DNA from: Moorena sp. SIO3I8
Lineage (GTDB): Bacteria; Cyanobacteriota; Cyanobacteriia; Cyanobacteriales; Coleofasciculaceae
Assembly: GCF_010692325.1 (NCBI RefSeq)
Contig: NZ_JAAHHW010000065.1
Coordinates: 1-38,599 of the forward strand
DNA: 38,599 bases
Reading direction: 5' to 3'
The notes beneath the pieces are model-generated. The model saw only the letters and a program-made list of their open reading frames with translations, was not told the origin of the DNA and did no database searches. Shown here piece after piece: positions 28,472 to 37,204 of this stretch; the first letter of the stretch is position 1, and each line of letters opens with the position of its first letter. Both the position numbers and the translations under genes were made by a program.

Positions 28472-28609
28472 TTACCGGAAACCCACGGCGGCTTGCCAGA
28501 CAAAGGCTAGCAGCAAGAAGAACACAGGGATGACTGGTAGAACGTCCACCACTGGACCAAAAATAGAGTAAGCTTCGGGTAATGTTCCTAACAGGAGTGC
28601 AGCTTCCAT
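28472..28609 (-). CDS. psbK: Photosystem II reaction centre protein K (PsbK) precursor
   Basis: Low-molecular-weight photosystem II subunit, 45 residues with a short leader (MEAALLLGT) and the hallmark mature sequence [19 protein letters not shown] then [17 protein letters not shown], a single thylakoid membrane helix. Only 47 bases separate it from tgt upstream on the same strand, so the two are probably cotranscribed. It is too short for ordinary gene callers' cut-offs. A hairpin terminator follows. Confidence 0.95.
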   Translation of the reverse strand: MEAALLLGTLPEAYSIFGPVVDVLPVIPVFFLLLAFVWQAAVGFR

Positions 28610-28656
28610 ATCTTAAATCTTCCTTTCCAACACAGATTTAATAATTGACATGTATC

Positions 28657-29781
28657 TTAACATGAAGTGAACAGCCAATGAGCAAATTGTGTAGTGAATT
28701 GATCACTTAAGATGGCTGCCCTGATCGCTTGAGTAAACCGAATTAGCTCAGTCACATTGTGGTGAGAGAGTAACATATAGCCTAGAGATTCACGCGATCG
28801 CACTAAATGGTTCAGATAAGCACGACTGAAATTCTGACAGCAATAGCAAGGACAACTGGCATCTAAGGGGGAAAAATCTTCCCGAAACCGGGCATTTTTC
28901 AAGTTCCAGCGTTCCCCCTGCACTAAGGCAGTACCATGACGTCCCAGGCGAGTGGGAATAACGCAGTCAAACAAGTCTATGCCAGATGCGATCGCTAAAA
29001 CCATTTCCCTGTAGGTACCGACCCCCATCAGATAACGAGGCTTATGCCATGGCAGTAATGGAGCGGTTGTCTCGACAATTTGGTGAATCAATTCAGCTGG
29101 TTCCCCCACACTGACACCACCAATGGCATAACCTGGTAAATCCAACTCGACCAAGGATTCGGCAGCCTTTTGACGCAAATCTAGGTACACTCCACCCTGA
29201 ACTATACCAAACAAAGCTTGTTGATCAGGGCGATTGTGGGCAACAATACAGCGTTTGAGCCAGCGATAGGTTCGTTGAGTTGCTAATTCCACCTCAGTTC
29301 GCTCAGCTGGATAGGGGGGACACTCATCAAATGCCATGATCACATCTGCTCCCAAGGCATGCTGAATTTCCATACACCGTTCTGGGGTTATATCAATCAT
29401 CCGCCCATCCCGAGGAGATCGAAAGGTCACACCCTCTTCGGTAATAGTACGGAGCTGACTCAAGCTAAACACCTGAAAGCCACCAGAATCAGTCAAGATT
29501 GGTCCGTGCCAACCCATAAATCGATGCAGCCCACCCGCTTGTTTAATGATGGCTTCTCCCGGTTGCAGATGGAGATGATAGGTATTAGCCAAAACCATTT
29601 GGGCCCCAGCTACCTCTAACTGGGCTGGTGTTAGAGTTTTTACCGTTGCTAGGGTGCCTACTGGCATAAACCTGGGAGTTTCCACCACACCATGGGGGGT
29701 CACAAACACCCCAGCTCTTGCTTTAGTGTGGCTACAGGAAGCCTGACATTGAAATGAAAAATTAATTTTCTGTTGATTCAA
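28657..29781 (-). CDS. tgt: tRNA-guanine transglycosylase (queuine tRNA-ribosyltransferase)
   Basis: Exchanges the wobble guanine of GUN-anticodon tRNAs for a queuosine precursor. The 374 residues show VLANTYHL, the catalytic Asp in [20 protein letters not shown], the nucleophile region [13 protein letters not shown], and the zinc site CPCYCC with a downstream His (YLNHL). Length fits the family. Start at ATG 29781. A nested palindrome lies 24-56 bases upstream. The next gene downstream is psbK. Confidence 0.95.
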   Translation of the reverse strand: MNQQKINFSFQCQASCSHTKARAGVFVTPHGVVETPRFMPVGTLATVKTLTPAQLEVAGAQMVLANTYHLHLQPGEAIIKQAGGLHRFMGWHGPILTDSGGFQVFSLSQLRTITEEGVTFRSPRDGRMIDITPERCMEIQHALGADVIMAFDECPPYPAERTEVELATQRTYRWLKRCIVAHNRPDQQALFGIVQGGVYLDLRQKAAESLVELDLPGYAIGGVSVGEPAELIHQIVETTAPLLPWHKPRYLMGVGTYREMVLAIASGIDLFDCVIPTRLGRHGTALVQGERWNLKNARFREDFSPLDASCPCYCCQNFSRAYLNHLVRSRESLGYMLLSHHNVTELIRFTQAIRAAILSDQFTTQFAHWLFTSC

Positions 29782-29804
29782 GTTGATCTAGGTCTTGAAA
29801 TATC

Positions 29805-29837
29805 GTTAACTAGACGATAGCGTCTAATTCAGTTAAC
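29805..29837. promoter_or_regulatory. Nested palindrome upstream of tgt
   Basis: gttaac (29805-29810), tagacg (29811-29816), loop atag, cgtcta (29821-29826), attca, gttaac (29832-29837). The inner 6-bp arms are perfect and the outer gttaac copies are self-palindromic and mutually complementary. Position suggests an operator or leader stem. Confidence 0.4.
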
Positions 29838-29926
29838 CCAGGTGAAACTCTTGCGTCTTTGATATTGTGTATTCGATGCATCCAACTTGAAGCAAGCCAA
29901 TACTTATACCCTTGAATTTCATTTAT

Positions 29927-29985
29927 CAACCTGTAACCTGTAACCTATAACCTATAACCTTCTAACCTTCTAACCTTCTAACCTA
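29927..29985. repeat. Heptamer/octamer repeat running into the stop codon of the next gene
   Basis: Units: taacctg, taaccta, taaccta (7 bases), then three taaccttc (8 bases), then taaccta. The last unit overlaps the stop codon of the minus-strand gene at 29983-30480. Confidence 0.8.
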
Positions 29986-30480
29986 AAAAGGACAATCTCC
30001 ATCATCATCAATTTGCACATCCCATTTCGCGCTTAGAACCTGTGTGACCATAGCTTCAAGGGCTTCTGCCTGAAGTTGCTCAACACACTCTTGTTGTAAG
30101 GGATTCAACAGGGGAATTAGCCGCAACTGACGATTTTCGCTAATTAGGTCAAAGTAAGCTTCTTGCTCTGGAGACTGACTCAGTTGTAAATAGTCAAAAC
30201 TATGGACATTGATGTAAAGTGTCCGATTGGCAATCAGGGTGGAGCAATGGGGATCAGCAAATACTTCCTGAACTAACCCTTCCCCCTGGTTCTTTAGCTG
30301 ACCATCGAGAGTGTGGATGTAACGGACGCAACCTAAATCACCAAGCAAGCGTTTCATATCTCGCTTGTTGATGATAATGCCAGTTTCAATGATGCAAGGA
30401 GCTGGGAGTTGGTGTCTAGATTGGTGGTGACTCATGGATAAAAGCCTATAATGCTTTTCAGGGCTGATATTGACATGCAA
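29983..30480 (-). CDS. Conserved cyanobacterial-type protein of unknown function
   Basis: A soluble 165-residue protein. The segment starting CIIETGIIINKRDMKRLL and later LYINVHSFDYLQL, PLLNPLQQECVEQLQAEALE looks like a conserved globular domain. The C-terminus is acidic (DVQIDDDGDCPF). No signal peptide or membrane segment. The first ATG (30480) has no clear ribosome site; the second (30435, MSHHQSRHQ) is an equally good start. I recognise no catalytic motif. Confidence 0.6.
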   Translation of the reverse strand: MHVNISPEKHYRLLSMSHHQSRHQLPAPCIIETGIIINKRDMKRLLGDLGCVRYIHTLDGQLKNQGEGLVQEVFADPHCSTLIANRTLYINVHSFDYLQLSQSPEQEAYFDLISENRQLRLIPLLNPLQQECVEQLQAEALEAMVTQVLSAKWDVQIDDDGDCPF

Positions 30481-31040
30481 CTGGTTAATTTAATTGATTG
30501 GCGAGGCAACCCTAAAGGTTAAACCAATTGATGAGAACACAGCTACGGCAACGGGTTAAAACCAACAATAAAGGTTAATGGTGTTAGGTTTTGGGTTAAT
30601 GGTTATCGGACTTTATACCTAATCTAAGCATGCTTAATTGTTAATACAAGGGTATAAGCATGTAAGCGTGCGGCGTTGCGCAGCAACAGATAATTCCAAT
30701 AGATGCAGGGAATAATCGCGTGTTAGGTGTTTATCTTTAAATAGTTCACAGTCAACTAGTCAAATCTAGACAACTAGATTACTCCTTATTGAGTAAACAC
30801 CAACAGCTTATACCCCAAATGGGATAAACCCATTGCCAACTACTTTTCGACCAAGGAATGTTGATTGAGCCGTTTTGGTCGGCACGAACTAACTAGATTA
30901 GCAGCCCGTTGCTGTTGAGACCTAAGCCATAGGGTGAGGTAACTTGCTGCTTATAACAACAGCTTATGACACAATACTATCTCAATCTTTCGATGGTGCT
31001 CAAAGGAAAATTCAATAAATTTCAGTAACACCAGTTACCC
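30481..31040. other. Intergenic region upstream of cobS
   Basis: Divergent promoter space of 560 bases with no gene. It has gttaatggt repeats (about 30570-30605), an aagcatg/catgtaagc imperfect foldback with a short GC-rich palindrome (gttgcgcagcaac, about 30674-30686), and a region (30880-30960) that only weakly resembles a B12 box. Confidence 0.5.
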
Positions 31041-31835
31041 ATGAAGTATTTCACTGGACAACAATTTAGGCAATGGGGACGTCAACTTTTCCGTTCATTG
31101 AGTAGTGCTGTAACTTTTTATACTATTATCCCCCTACCAGCTAGCTGGGGAATGGAGTTTCGGGGCATTGCCCGTTGGGCACCGATCATCGGATTGCTGA
31201 TTGGGGGAATACTGATAATATTAGACATCTTATTGCAACAGTTGGGGATGCCAGCACTTACTCGCTCTGTTGCAGTTGTGGTCAGCTGGCTTGCCCTGAC
31301 TGGAGGATTACACTTAGATGGGGTGATAGACACAGCTGATGGTTTAGCAGTTCCAGATCCCCAGCGCCGTTTAGATGTAATGGCAGATAGTGCTACAGGA
31401 GCCTTTGGGGCAATGGCAGCCTGTACTCTATTACTGATCAAAACCGCTGCCCTAACTGATATCGGGGCTTATCGGTGGGCAGCTTTGATGGGAGCAGCTG
31501 CTTGGGGACGCTGGGGACAAGTAGTAGCGATCGCATTTTATCCCTATCTCAAACCCACCGGTAAAGGGGCATTTCACAAACCATGGATACGTATTCCCCA
31601 AGATATTCTCTTGGGATTATTCGTTGTCTTAAGTTTATCTCTAGTGCCAGTGTTGCTAGATCCCACAAATACTTGGTTATCCTTAACCATGGCCATCGGA
31701 GGATGTGCGATCGCTCTACTGACTGGCGGCTGGTTTCACCGCCAGCTGGGGGGACATACTGGAGACACTTACGGAGCAGTGGTGGAATGGACAGAAGCCC
31801 TGTTTCTGTGCTTACTGACCCTGATCCTTAACTAA
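31041..31835 (+). CDS. cobS: Adenosylcobinamide-GDP ribazoletransferase (cobalamin synthase)
   Basis: Joins adenosylcobinamide-GDP and alpha-ribazole in the last steps of (pseudo)cobalamin synthesis, in the cytoplasmic membrane. The 264-residue polytopic protein has the family signature [16 protein letters not shown] (metal-binding Asp residues), [14 protein letters not shown], and the C-terminal [17 protein letters not shown]. Several hydrophobic helices are evident. No other cob gene is adjacent. A cobalamin riboswitch would be expected in some genomes, but the classic conserved elements are not apparent upstream. Confidence 0.93.
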   Translation: MKYFTGQQFRQWGRQLFRSLSSAVTFYTIIPLPASWGMEFRGIARWAPIIGLLIGGILIILDILLQQLGMPALTRSVAVVVSWLALTGGLHLDGVIDTADGLAVPDPQRRLDVMADSATGAFGAMAACTLLLIKTAALTDIGAYRWAALMGAAAWGRWGQVVAIAFYPYLKPTGKGAFHKPWIRIPQDILLGLFVVLSLSLVPVLLDPTNTWLSLTMAIGGCAIALLTGGWFHRQLGGHTGDTYGAVVEWTEALFLCLLTLILN

Positions 31836-31908
31836 TTACTTTTACTAATTCTTTGTCAAAGACGACCTGTTAGTTTATCGAGTACTTACCGACTCGACCA
31901 CTAACCCC

Positions 31909-32358
31909 CTAAATTGGTTTAAGTCTGGTTATCTTTAATCTGAACTTGCCACCGCCGGTTGAGCCAAAGGCACGCACCCTGATAATGTACTCATCTGTCT
32001 CAGTGATGCGAGCAAATAACAAGGAGTTAGTACTGCCATCGGGTCCATCATCATTTTCCGCTACCATAGAACCGTCAGAAGCGATCACAGAGATCATCGT
32101 GTCAAAGTTGTCTGAGATCAGGTCAATGGCAACTTGGTCTCCCGCATCAAGAGTTACTACATAGTCTCGGGCAAAGCCACCATCCCCGATCGGAATATCT
32201 TTCTGAGTCAGGGTGTCAACAATTTCTTTGCTATGAGAAATCGGCTGCGGATTGTACAGGTTTTGTGCTCTGACTACCGGTGCAGTTACGCTCGTTGCCA
32301 ACAACGTTGCTGCCACAGGCATAACCCAGCTAAACCAAGCAGCAAAAGCTTTACTCAT
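31909..32358 (-). CDS. Secreted PPC-domain protein
   Basis: A 149-residue protein. Residues 1-31 are a signal peptide (hydrophobic VMPVAATLLATSVTAP, cleavage after VRA). Residues about 60-145 resemble a bacterial pre-peptidase C-terminal (PPC) beta-sandwich: YVVTLDAGDQVAIDLISDNFD, ISVIASDGSMVAENDDGPDG, and YIIRVRAFGSTGGGKFRLKI. PPC domains normally accompany secreted enzymes, but here the domain stands alone, which is common in cyanobacteria. Function unknown. Convergent with cobS. Confidence 0.78.
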   Translation of the reverse strand: MSKAFAAWFSWVMPVAATLLATSVTAPVVRAQNLYNPQPISHSKEIVDTLTQKDIPIGDGGFARDYVVTLDAGDQVAIDLISDNFDTMISVIASDGSMVAENDDGPDGSTNSLLFARITETDEYIIRVRAFGSTGGGKFRLKITRLKPI

Positions 32359-32721
32359 TTAAATATATCTTTACGTTAGTAACATTTCTAACACTGTACC
32401 CTAAGCCCCTTAAAAAAGGAGGGTCGTGTCGAGTATGGGTCTAAAACAGACCCAGGCTATCCCCTGACGATACAACTAGGTTACTTTACTACTGACGGGA
32501 TGTCTCACCGCCAAATTTATGATATTTTCCGTACTTTACTCTAGTTATTTTAGCGAATGCGATCGCTATTGCCACCTCACTTCGACATCACCAACTTTAT
32601 CCAAGAATTAAAACCTTCGAGTCAGGTCTCCTCTCTCCTCAAAAAAACCGCCAATTTCTGACATCAAACTGAGGGTATTTAACTCAATAGTTACTTCGGA
32701 AGAGATTTTTTTAACTAGACC

Positions 32722-32750
32722 TTGTCAATGATTAATTTATCCTATATAAT
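32722..32750 (+). promoter_or_regulatory. Sigma70-type promoter of the excisionase-like HTH gene
   Basis: -35 ttgtca (32722-32727), 17-base spacer, -10 tataat (32745-32750, consensus). The ATG is 34 bases downstream of the -10. Confidence 0.75.
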
Positions 32751-32761
32751 AGTGATATAGG
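32741..32761. promoter_or_regulatory. Palindromic operator overlapping the -10 box
   Basis: cctatat (32741-32747) and atatagg (32755-32761) are perfect inverted repeats separated by 7 bases. The left arm overlaps the -10 and the right arm covers the expected transcription start. A repressor site is likely, perhaps for the HTH protein itself. Confidence 0.5.
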
Positions 32762-32784
32762 AAGAGTTAAAACAAAAGAGAAAA

Positions 32785-33237
32785 ATGAACAAGTGTGTTT
32801 GTACTACCGAAGCAGCATCTCTCTTAGGTATTTCTTCTCGGCGATTGCGCCAACTTCTAGAGAAGGGTCGGGTTCGGGGTGCCTATAAAAGCGGGAAATT
32901 CTGGATTATTCCCTTGTTTAACAATCTCCCGCAAATCACCAAGGGCACTAGAGGACCAAAAGGGAAATGGCGCACTAATCGTGCTCCGGCTATAGCTAAG
33001 ATCAATGTCAACCGCAATAACATTGGCTCGAATATCCACAAAAGCCCCGAAGAACGGAAGCCAGTGATTTCCGTAAAACGCAGCGGCAACAATATATACG
33101 GCAACCAAGTAGAAATCCTTGGTCCGTGTCGGATTGTCTATAATCCCGATAACCCACTATCTTGTGGAGCTCGTCTATGGATCGAGACTTTCAGTGATGT
33201 CCACTTCATTGGTGGCAGTTTCCCGGCCACTAGCTAA
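32785..33237 (+). CDS. Excisionase-like helix-turn-helix DNA-binding protein
   Basis: A 150-residue protein. Residues 4-45 form an excisionase/MerR-type helix-turn-helix (TTEAASLLGISSRRLRQLLE, then GRVRGAYKSGKFWIIPL). A basic middle part (TRGPKGKWRTNRAP) and a C-terminal domain of unknown fold (GNQVEILGPCRIVYNPDN) follow. Acting as a local regulator is inferred from the HTH and its tight promoter-operator. Its 3' end overlaps the 3' end of the convergent GHL10-type gene by 63 bases, so the C-terminal coding region is antisense to it. The ribosome site is a weak agag. Confidence 0.75.
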   Translation: MNKCVCTTEAASLLGISSRRLRQLLEKGRVRGAYKSGKFWIIPLFNNLPQITKGTRGPKGKWRTNRAPAIAKINVNRNNIGSNIHKSPEERKPVISVKRSGNNIYGNQVEILGPCRIVYNPDNPLSCGARLWIETFSDVHFIGGSFPATS

Positions 33238-36060
33238 TGGTGGATTTTGGAGCGTCCGCTCACCATAGCGCAATAATCGTTGGATCGTTTCCAGACGGTT
33301 GTCCCATACCTGAACTTGATACGGTTGCTCAACCGATTGTCCAAACATCCACGTTTGAAAGCGAGTACGGAAGGATGACATGGACAATTGTGCTGATAGC
33401 AAGCTCATCATGGATGGCTTGTCGGCTAGTCGATTCAGCAACAGGGAGAGGGTATCGGCTTGTTGTCCCCAGTCTGAAAGGTCTGGTTCCCCAATTACTA
33501 TTTGATTATTTGCTAACATAAAACTCCATTCCTGTTGCAGAGCCTGATAACGTTCTGCTGCAGCTAGGAACGGTTGACGGTAAGGTACTTGTACTTCAGT
33601 GGTAGGCTCTTGTTGTCCTTGAGTGCGAGTCAAGATGCCCCTGAGATTATCATTGAGATTTTCTACTGCAAATAGGGCATAGCCAGGAGCTGGTAAATCT
33701 CGCAGCAGTTGAATTTGGTCAACAGCTACAATATCGGGCAAATTCAATAGGCGAATTCCTGGCAAAACTAAGGCTGAGCTTAGGGAGGATTTAGTTAGCC
33801 ATGGCTGGGCTAATTTTTGTAACTCTTCCGTTTCCAACGCATAAGTCATCGGTACCATCAGGTCAATCTCACCCCGAGACGCCCAATCTTCCCAGTTTTG
33901 TTGGATTTTTTGCAATCGGTCTTCCCTAGGCATGGGAAATACAGCAGCAGAGATAATCAACTCGGGACGTTTCTGCCGCAGCATTTGTGACACTGACTTG
34001 ACTAAAGTGTCGATTTGCTCTATACGAAAATCTGTCCACTGTCGCCATAAGTTCTGATTCTTTGGGTCAATCTCAATGGGGTCAACACCGGTCAATTCCT
34101 GGAACTGTTCACGGGCGGCCTTACCATAGCCAAAGGTATGACCAGCTTTGGGGTCTTGAAACGGGTAGCGAATATAGTCGAGCTGAATCCCATCCACTTC
34201 ATAGTTGCTGGCTATCTCTTCCAATAGCTTGGTTAGATAATCCCGCACTTCCGGATTAGCGGGGTCAAGAAAAGCCTTTCTAGTTCTCTTGTGAAACACA
34301 CGTTTTTCGTTATCCAAGATTGCCCAGTCTGGATTCTTGGATAGCACTGGTCCGAGATAGTCTGCTGGTTGATCCAAAACCGCATTGTGCCGCTGGTTAG
34401 CTGCAGCAAACATCCAAACCCAAGCGTGCAATTCCATCCCTCGCTCATGGGCTAACTTCACTGCTGCTTTTAGGGGATCCCATCCCTCAACCAGGGGATT
34501 TTGCTCTGGTGCGATCGCACTCGGGTAAATCGTATAACTAGCGTTAACCGTTTCAAAAAAGATGGTGTGAAAACCAGCTGTAGCCAATTTGTCAAAAATC
34601 TTAGCTAAATCTTTTTCAGACTTGGCTTTAACAATAGTACCCCGGTCTAGCCAAATGGCTCGAATCTCTGACTGGGCTAGTTTACGATCAGTTGGGTAGT
34701 TTTCCCATAGGGTATTTCGTGCTGTCATCCACAGCTGACTTGCCTTTTGATACTCTCTGCGAGCCACTGCTCGACGGAAGTTTTCCAAACCCACTCTGGC
34801 CTGATTCAATGCCTCAATAGCTGAGTCAGTAGCTGAGTTAGTTTCATTCGTTTTACCCTCAGAGGTTTCCTCGGAAGTTTCCGACACTTGCTTAGCACCA
34901 GCAGTGACAAATTGTTCGATAGCAGCACCTGTAGATAAATTCAGATTACTGTTAGCTGCATCGGCTCTTAGCAAAGCACTTTCAAACCGACCAATCAGAT
35001 TTTCTAACTCCATCTCCATTGCAGTAGCTTGCTTTAGGGTTCGAATTCGTCTTCTATATCGCGGTGGTGGGGCTTTTGCTGGCTTGGGTGACGGAGCTAA
35101 TCGGGAATTAGTAGGCTTGGCTGAAGCATCTGTGTTATTGCCAGACTCTGCATCTTCTGTTTCCACCTGTTTCTGGGCAATAGTGGTGTCGATATCCCGA
35201 CAATGTTGTGGAGAGTGATCAGAGGATTCAGACGATGTAGATGAATTAGTGATGAGTTGGACATCAGTGAGATTGACATCAGTGACTTGGACATCATAGC
35301 GACCAAGAGCCGCTCGTAACCAAGCACTATCGACCTCCGCCGGAGCTACCCGATCGATACCCCAGCGCCAACCAAAAAACGTAGCATTATTAGAGGTTAC
35401 TACAGCAGGGGGCTTGTCAACCTGACTCCAGACTGCAACAGTAGTGGAATTAAGATCAGCAGGAATAAGAGTGCCCCCCTGGATGATACCTGTAATTCCA
35501 GTATCCTGCACCCATGTTTGGTTACTGTCTGGGGAAGGATGGAGGATAGAGGGTTGGGTCATCGCAAACCCCCAATAGGCACCCAAAAGCTCACGCAATT
35601 GTTTGCGGATGTCAGGTTTGGAAAGTAACCCAGTAGGACCGCTAACAATAACTTTTCCTCCTTGTGCGATCCATTCCTGTAACGCTTGGAATTGTTTGGG
35701 GTGGAGGAACTCGACATTGGGCAAAAATAGCAAGTTAGTGTTCTCGAAGTCAGAGGCTTTCTTAACGTCAGTCAAGTCAACAATACAGTAGTTAACTCCA
35801 ATTGAATGTAAGCGTTCGGTAATTCCAGACCAATGCCCTTGATTATCCAGACTCTTAACTACTCCCAGTTGCACCGTTTCAGCTCTAGCAGCTGGTAACC
35901 ATGGTAGAGAATTGAGCAAAAGCCCAATCAAGGTACTAACTACAATAGTCTTGGGCTCGATAGGATTAGATTTGACTCTGGTTAAATCTCCGATCAAGGG
36001 GGTTAGCTGCTTGGACAAAGAGCACTGCCAATTGGAACTACTATCGCTACTCCTGAACAC
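33175..36060 (-). CDS. GHL10-type glycosyl hydrolase-like protein (family 10 glycosylhydrolase)
   Basis: A large (961-residue) secreted protein. A signal-type hydrophobic segment lies at residues about 39-60 (VVSTLIGLLLNSLPWLPAARAE), giving a longer N-terminus than needed. Residues about 65-250 form a ThuA/GATase-like domain (LFLPNVEFLHPKQF, GGKVIVSGPTG). A Ser/Thr/Pro linker and helical part follow. Residues about 480-800 match the GHL10 barrel: IRAIWLDRGTIV, TIFFETVNASYTIYPS, GMELHAWVWMFAAA, YEVDGIQLDYIRYPF, with Asp and Glu near the barrel ends. Substrate is unknown; cell-wall or extracellular polysaccharide is plausible. Its last 63 bases overlap the convergent HTH gene. Confidence 0.85.
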   Translation of the reverse strand: MFRSSDSSSNWQCSLSKQLTPLIGDLTRVKSNPIEPKTIVVSTLIGLLLNSLPWLPAARAETVQLGVVKSLDNQGHWSGITERLHSIGVNYCIVDLTDVKKASDFENTNLLFLPNVEFLHPKQFQALQEWIAQGGKVIVSGPTGLLSKPDIRKQLRELLGAYWGFAMTQPSILHPSPDSNQTWVQDTGITGIIQGGTLIPADLNSTTVAVWSQVDKPPAVVTSNNATFFGWRWGIDRVAPAEVDSAWLRAALGRYDVQVTDVNLTDVQLITNSSTSSESSDHSPQHCRDIDTTIAQKQVETEDAESGNNTDASAKPTNSRLAPSPKPAKAPPPRYRRRIRTLKQATAMEMELENLIGRFESALLRADAANSNLNLSTGAAIEQFVTAGAKQVSETSEETSEGKTNETNSATDSAIEALNQARVGLENFRRAVARREYQKASQLWMTARNTLWENYPTDRKLAQSEIRAIWLDRGTIVKAKSEKDLAKIFDKLATAGFHTIFFETVNASYTIYPSAIAPEQNPLVEGWDPLKAAVKLAHERGMELHAWVWMFAAANQRHNAVLDQPADYLGPVLSKNPDWAILDNEKRVFHKRTRKAFLDPANPEVRDYLTKLLEEIASNYEVDGIQLDYIRYPFQDPKAGHTFGYGKAAREQFQELTGVDPIEIDPKNQNLWRQWTDFRIEQIDTLVKSVSQMLRQKRPELIISAAVFPMPREDRLQKIQQNWEDWASRGEIDLMVPMTYALETEELQKLAQPWLTKSSLSSALVLPGIRLLNLPDIVAVDQIQLLRDLPAPGYALFAVENLNDNLRGILTRTQGQQEPTTEVQVPYRQPFLAAAERYQALQQEWSFMLANNQIVIGEPDLSDWGQQADTLSLLLNRLADKPSMMSLLSAQLSMSSFRTRFQTWMFGQSVEQPYQVQVWDNRLETIQRLLRYGERTLQNPPLASGRETATNEVDITESLDP

Positions 36061-36206
36061 CGTTCACTCCTTAAAATTAGTTATCAAAATCTTAACCTCT
36101 GTTGGTAATTAACAAGGTTAGCGAGAAGTGCGGATTTAGATCACACAGATGGTGGCAGGTATTGGTTCAATTGTAGTTTATGACTGGTATAACCCATACG
36201 GGATAT

Positions 36207-36232
36207 CATCTCAGCTAATTCTAGCCGAGATG
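36207..36232 (-). terminator. Hairpin after brnA
   Basis: On the minus strand catctcggcta and tagctgagatg form an 11-bp stem (one G-T wobble) with a 4-base loop. It starts about 19 bases after the brnA stop. The wobble favours the minus-strand RNA. No T-tract follows. Confidence 0.5.
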
Positions 36233-36250
36233 AAGGGAATAGTTTTACCA

Positions 36251-36511
36251 TCAATGATTACTTTTCTTTAGTTGATGATTCACATAACTACGAAGAACGT
36301 TATTAATTGATGATTGATAGCCTTTTCCTTGACTTTTAAACCAGTCTATGATGTCACTATCTAAGCGAATAGAAATCGCTTTTTTAGTAATTGGTTTAAC
36401 CATTTTGGCATTTTCCCAAAAATGATCGTCTAACTCAGGTATATCTGAAGTATCAATTTCAGAGTCAGGAATATTTTTGATTTCTTCAAGTCGTTTGGGC
36501 GAGATACTCAT
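36251..36511 (-). CDS. brnA: BrnA family antitoxin
   Basis: An 86-residue antitoxin. The C-terminal half has the family's ribbon-helix-helix DNA-binding motif (KKAISIRLDSDIIDWFKSQG, then YQSSINNVLRSYVNHQL). The N-terminal half (DDHFWENAKMVKP) is the toxin-neutralising segment. The start lies inside the end of brnT: the two genes overlap by 26 bases (36486-36511), the usual toxin-first order for this family. The operator palindrome upstream of brnT is its probable binding site. Confidence 0.9.
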   Translation of the reverse strand: MSISPKRLEEIKNIPDSEIDTSDIPELDDHFWENAKMVKPITKKAISIRLDSDIIDWFKSQGKGYQSSINNVLRSYVNHQLKKSNH

Positions 36512-36770
36512 AATACTTTCTCTTTTCCTTAGGGGTAGCTTTTCGAGCAGAAATTAATCGAATTTTACTGTTTCTTTCGGTGTGGGCTACGGTGACAATG
36601 ACAACGCCTTGTATGGCACCGATGCTGATTTCTCTGATTTCATCATAATCGTATCGTTCATCAATTGAAGTAAAAACGATTCCAAAGAATATTTCCTGTG
36701 CTTCTTCAAAGCTGATGCCATGTTTTCGCTGATTTTGTCGGTTTTTGTTTTCGTCCCATTCAAATTCCAT
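36486..36770 (-). CDS. brnT: BrnT family ribonuclease toxin
   Basis: A 94-residue toxin, RelE-like fold, cutting RNA. The family signature is complete: EFEWDENKNRQNQRKHGISF at the start, then DYDEIREISIGAI, and RLISARKATPKEKRKYYE at the end. The basic and acidic residues usually involved are present, so it looks active. Expression is probably controlled by BrnA at the palindrome just before the ATG. The pair is a type II toxin-antitoxin module of 520 bases. Confidence 0.92.
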   Translation of the reverse strand: MEFEWDENKNRQNQRKHGISFEEAQEIFFGIVFTSIDERYDYDEIREISIGAIQGVVIVTVAHTERNSKIRLISARKATPKEKRKYYEYLAQTT

Positions 36771-36773
36771 TAA

Positions 36774-36800
36774 ATTGTATATACGTTTTGTATATACAAT
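36774..36800. promoter_or_regulatory. Operator palindrome of brnTA
   Basis: attgtatatac (36774-36784) and gtatatacaat (36790-36800) are perfect 11-bp inverted repeats with a gtttt spacer, 4 bases upstream of the brnT ATG. Location fits BrnA autorepression and overlap with the core promoter. Confidence 0.75.
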
Positions 36801-37204
36801 AACTTTAACATAAAATTTAGTTTTTTTCTATCCTACTTTCCGGGAAATGGTATATGGACGCGATCGCATTCTAGGGTAAGCGCAAGAAAACATTGCCCAT
36901 AGTCTGCATTGGCTAGATATGCTGATTGCTGATTGCTGATTGCTTACCTAGGGAGTAGGAGTATGAAGTAAGGTGAAGAAAATTGGATGGCTCTGATAAT
37001 TATTAAAAACGCTATAATTACTGATAAGGAAATATATAGCGTTTGTGTTTGAGATGTAAATCTTTATGGTTTTTTTTCTTGGAAAATAAAACTCCGAATC
37101 TCTTTCCCCTTTTGCCTCTTTCAGCAATTCCTGTGTTTACAACCCAGATCCAAACGCTATAAACCCTACCGAAATTAATATCCTGGATAGGTTGGGTATC
37201 TCCC
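36801..37204. other. Intergenic region with three copies of an aacgctata motif
   Basis: No gene (the short minus-strand frame here lacks coding features). aaacgctata (37007-37016) can pair with tatagcgttt (37035-37044). The latter, as tatagcgtttg, can instead pair with caaacgctata (37151-37161), allowing two alternative structures upstream of the kinase start at 37205. Confidence 0.5.

Larger units (their letters stand above)
32359..32784. other. Intergenic region with the HTH-gene promoter
   Basis: About 425 bases, no gene. The distal part holds the divergent upstream region of the PPC gene, one HIP1 octamer (gcgatcgc, about 32560) and several T/A tracts. The proximal 65 bases carry the promoter and operator described separately. 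Confidence 0.6.

Noticed and set aside
30880-30965. Cobalamin riboswitch upstream of cobS
   Set aside because: gagacctaagcca resembles part of a B12 box, but the other conserved elements are not found upstream. A covariance search (Rfam RF00174) over 30481-31040 would decide; a significant hit would overturn this.
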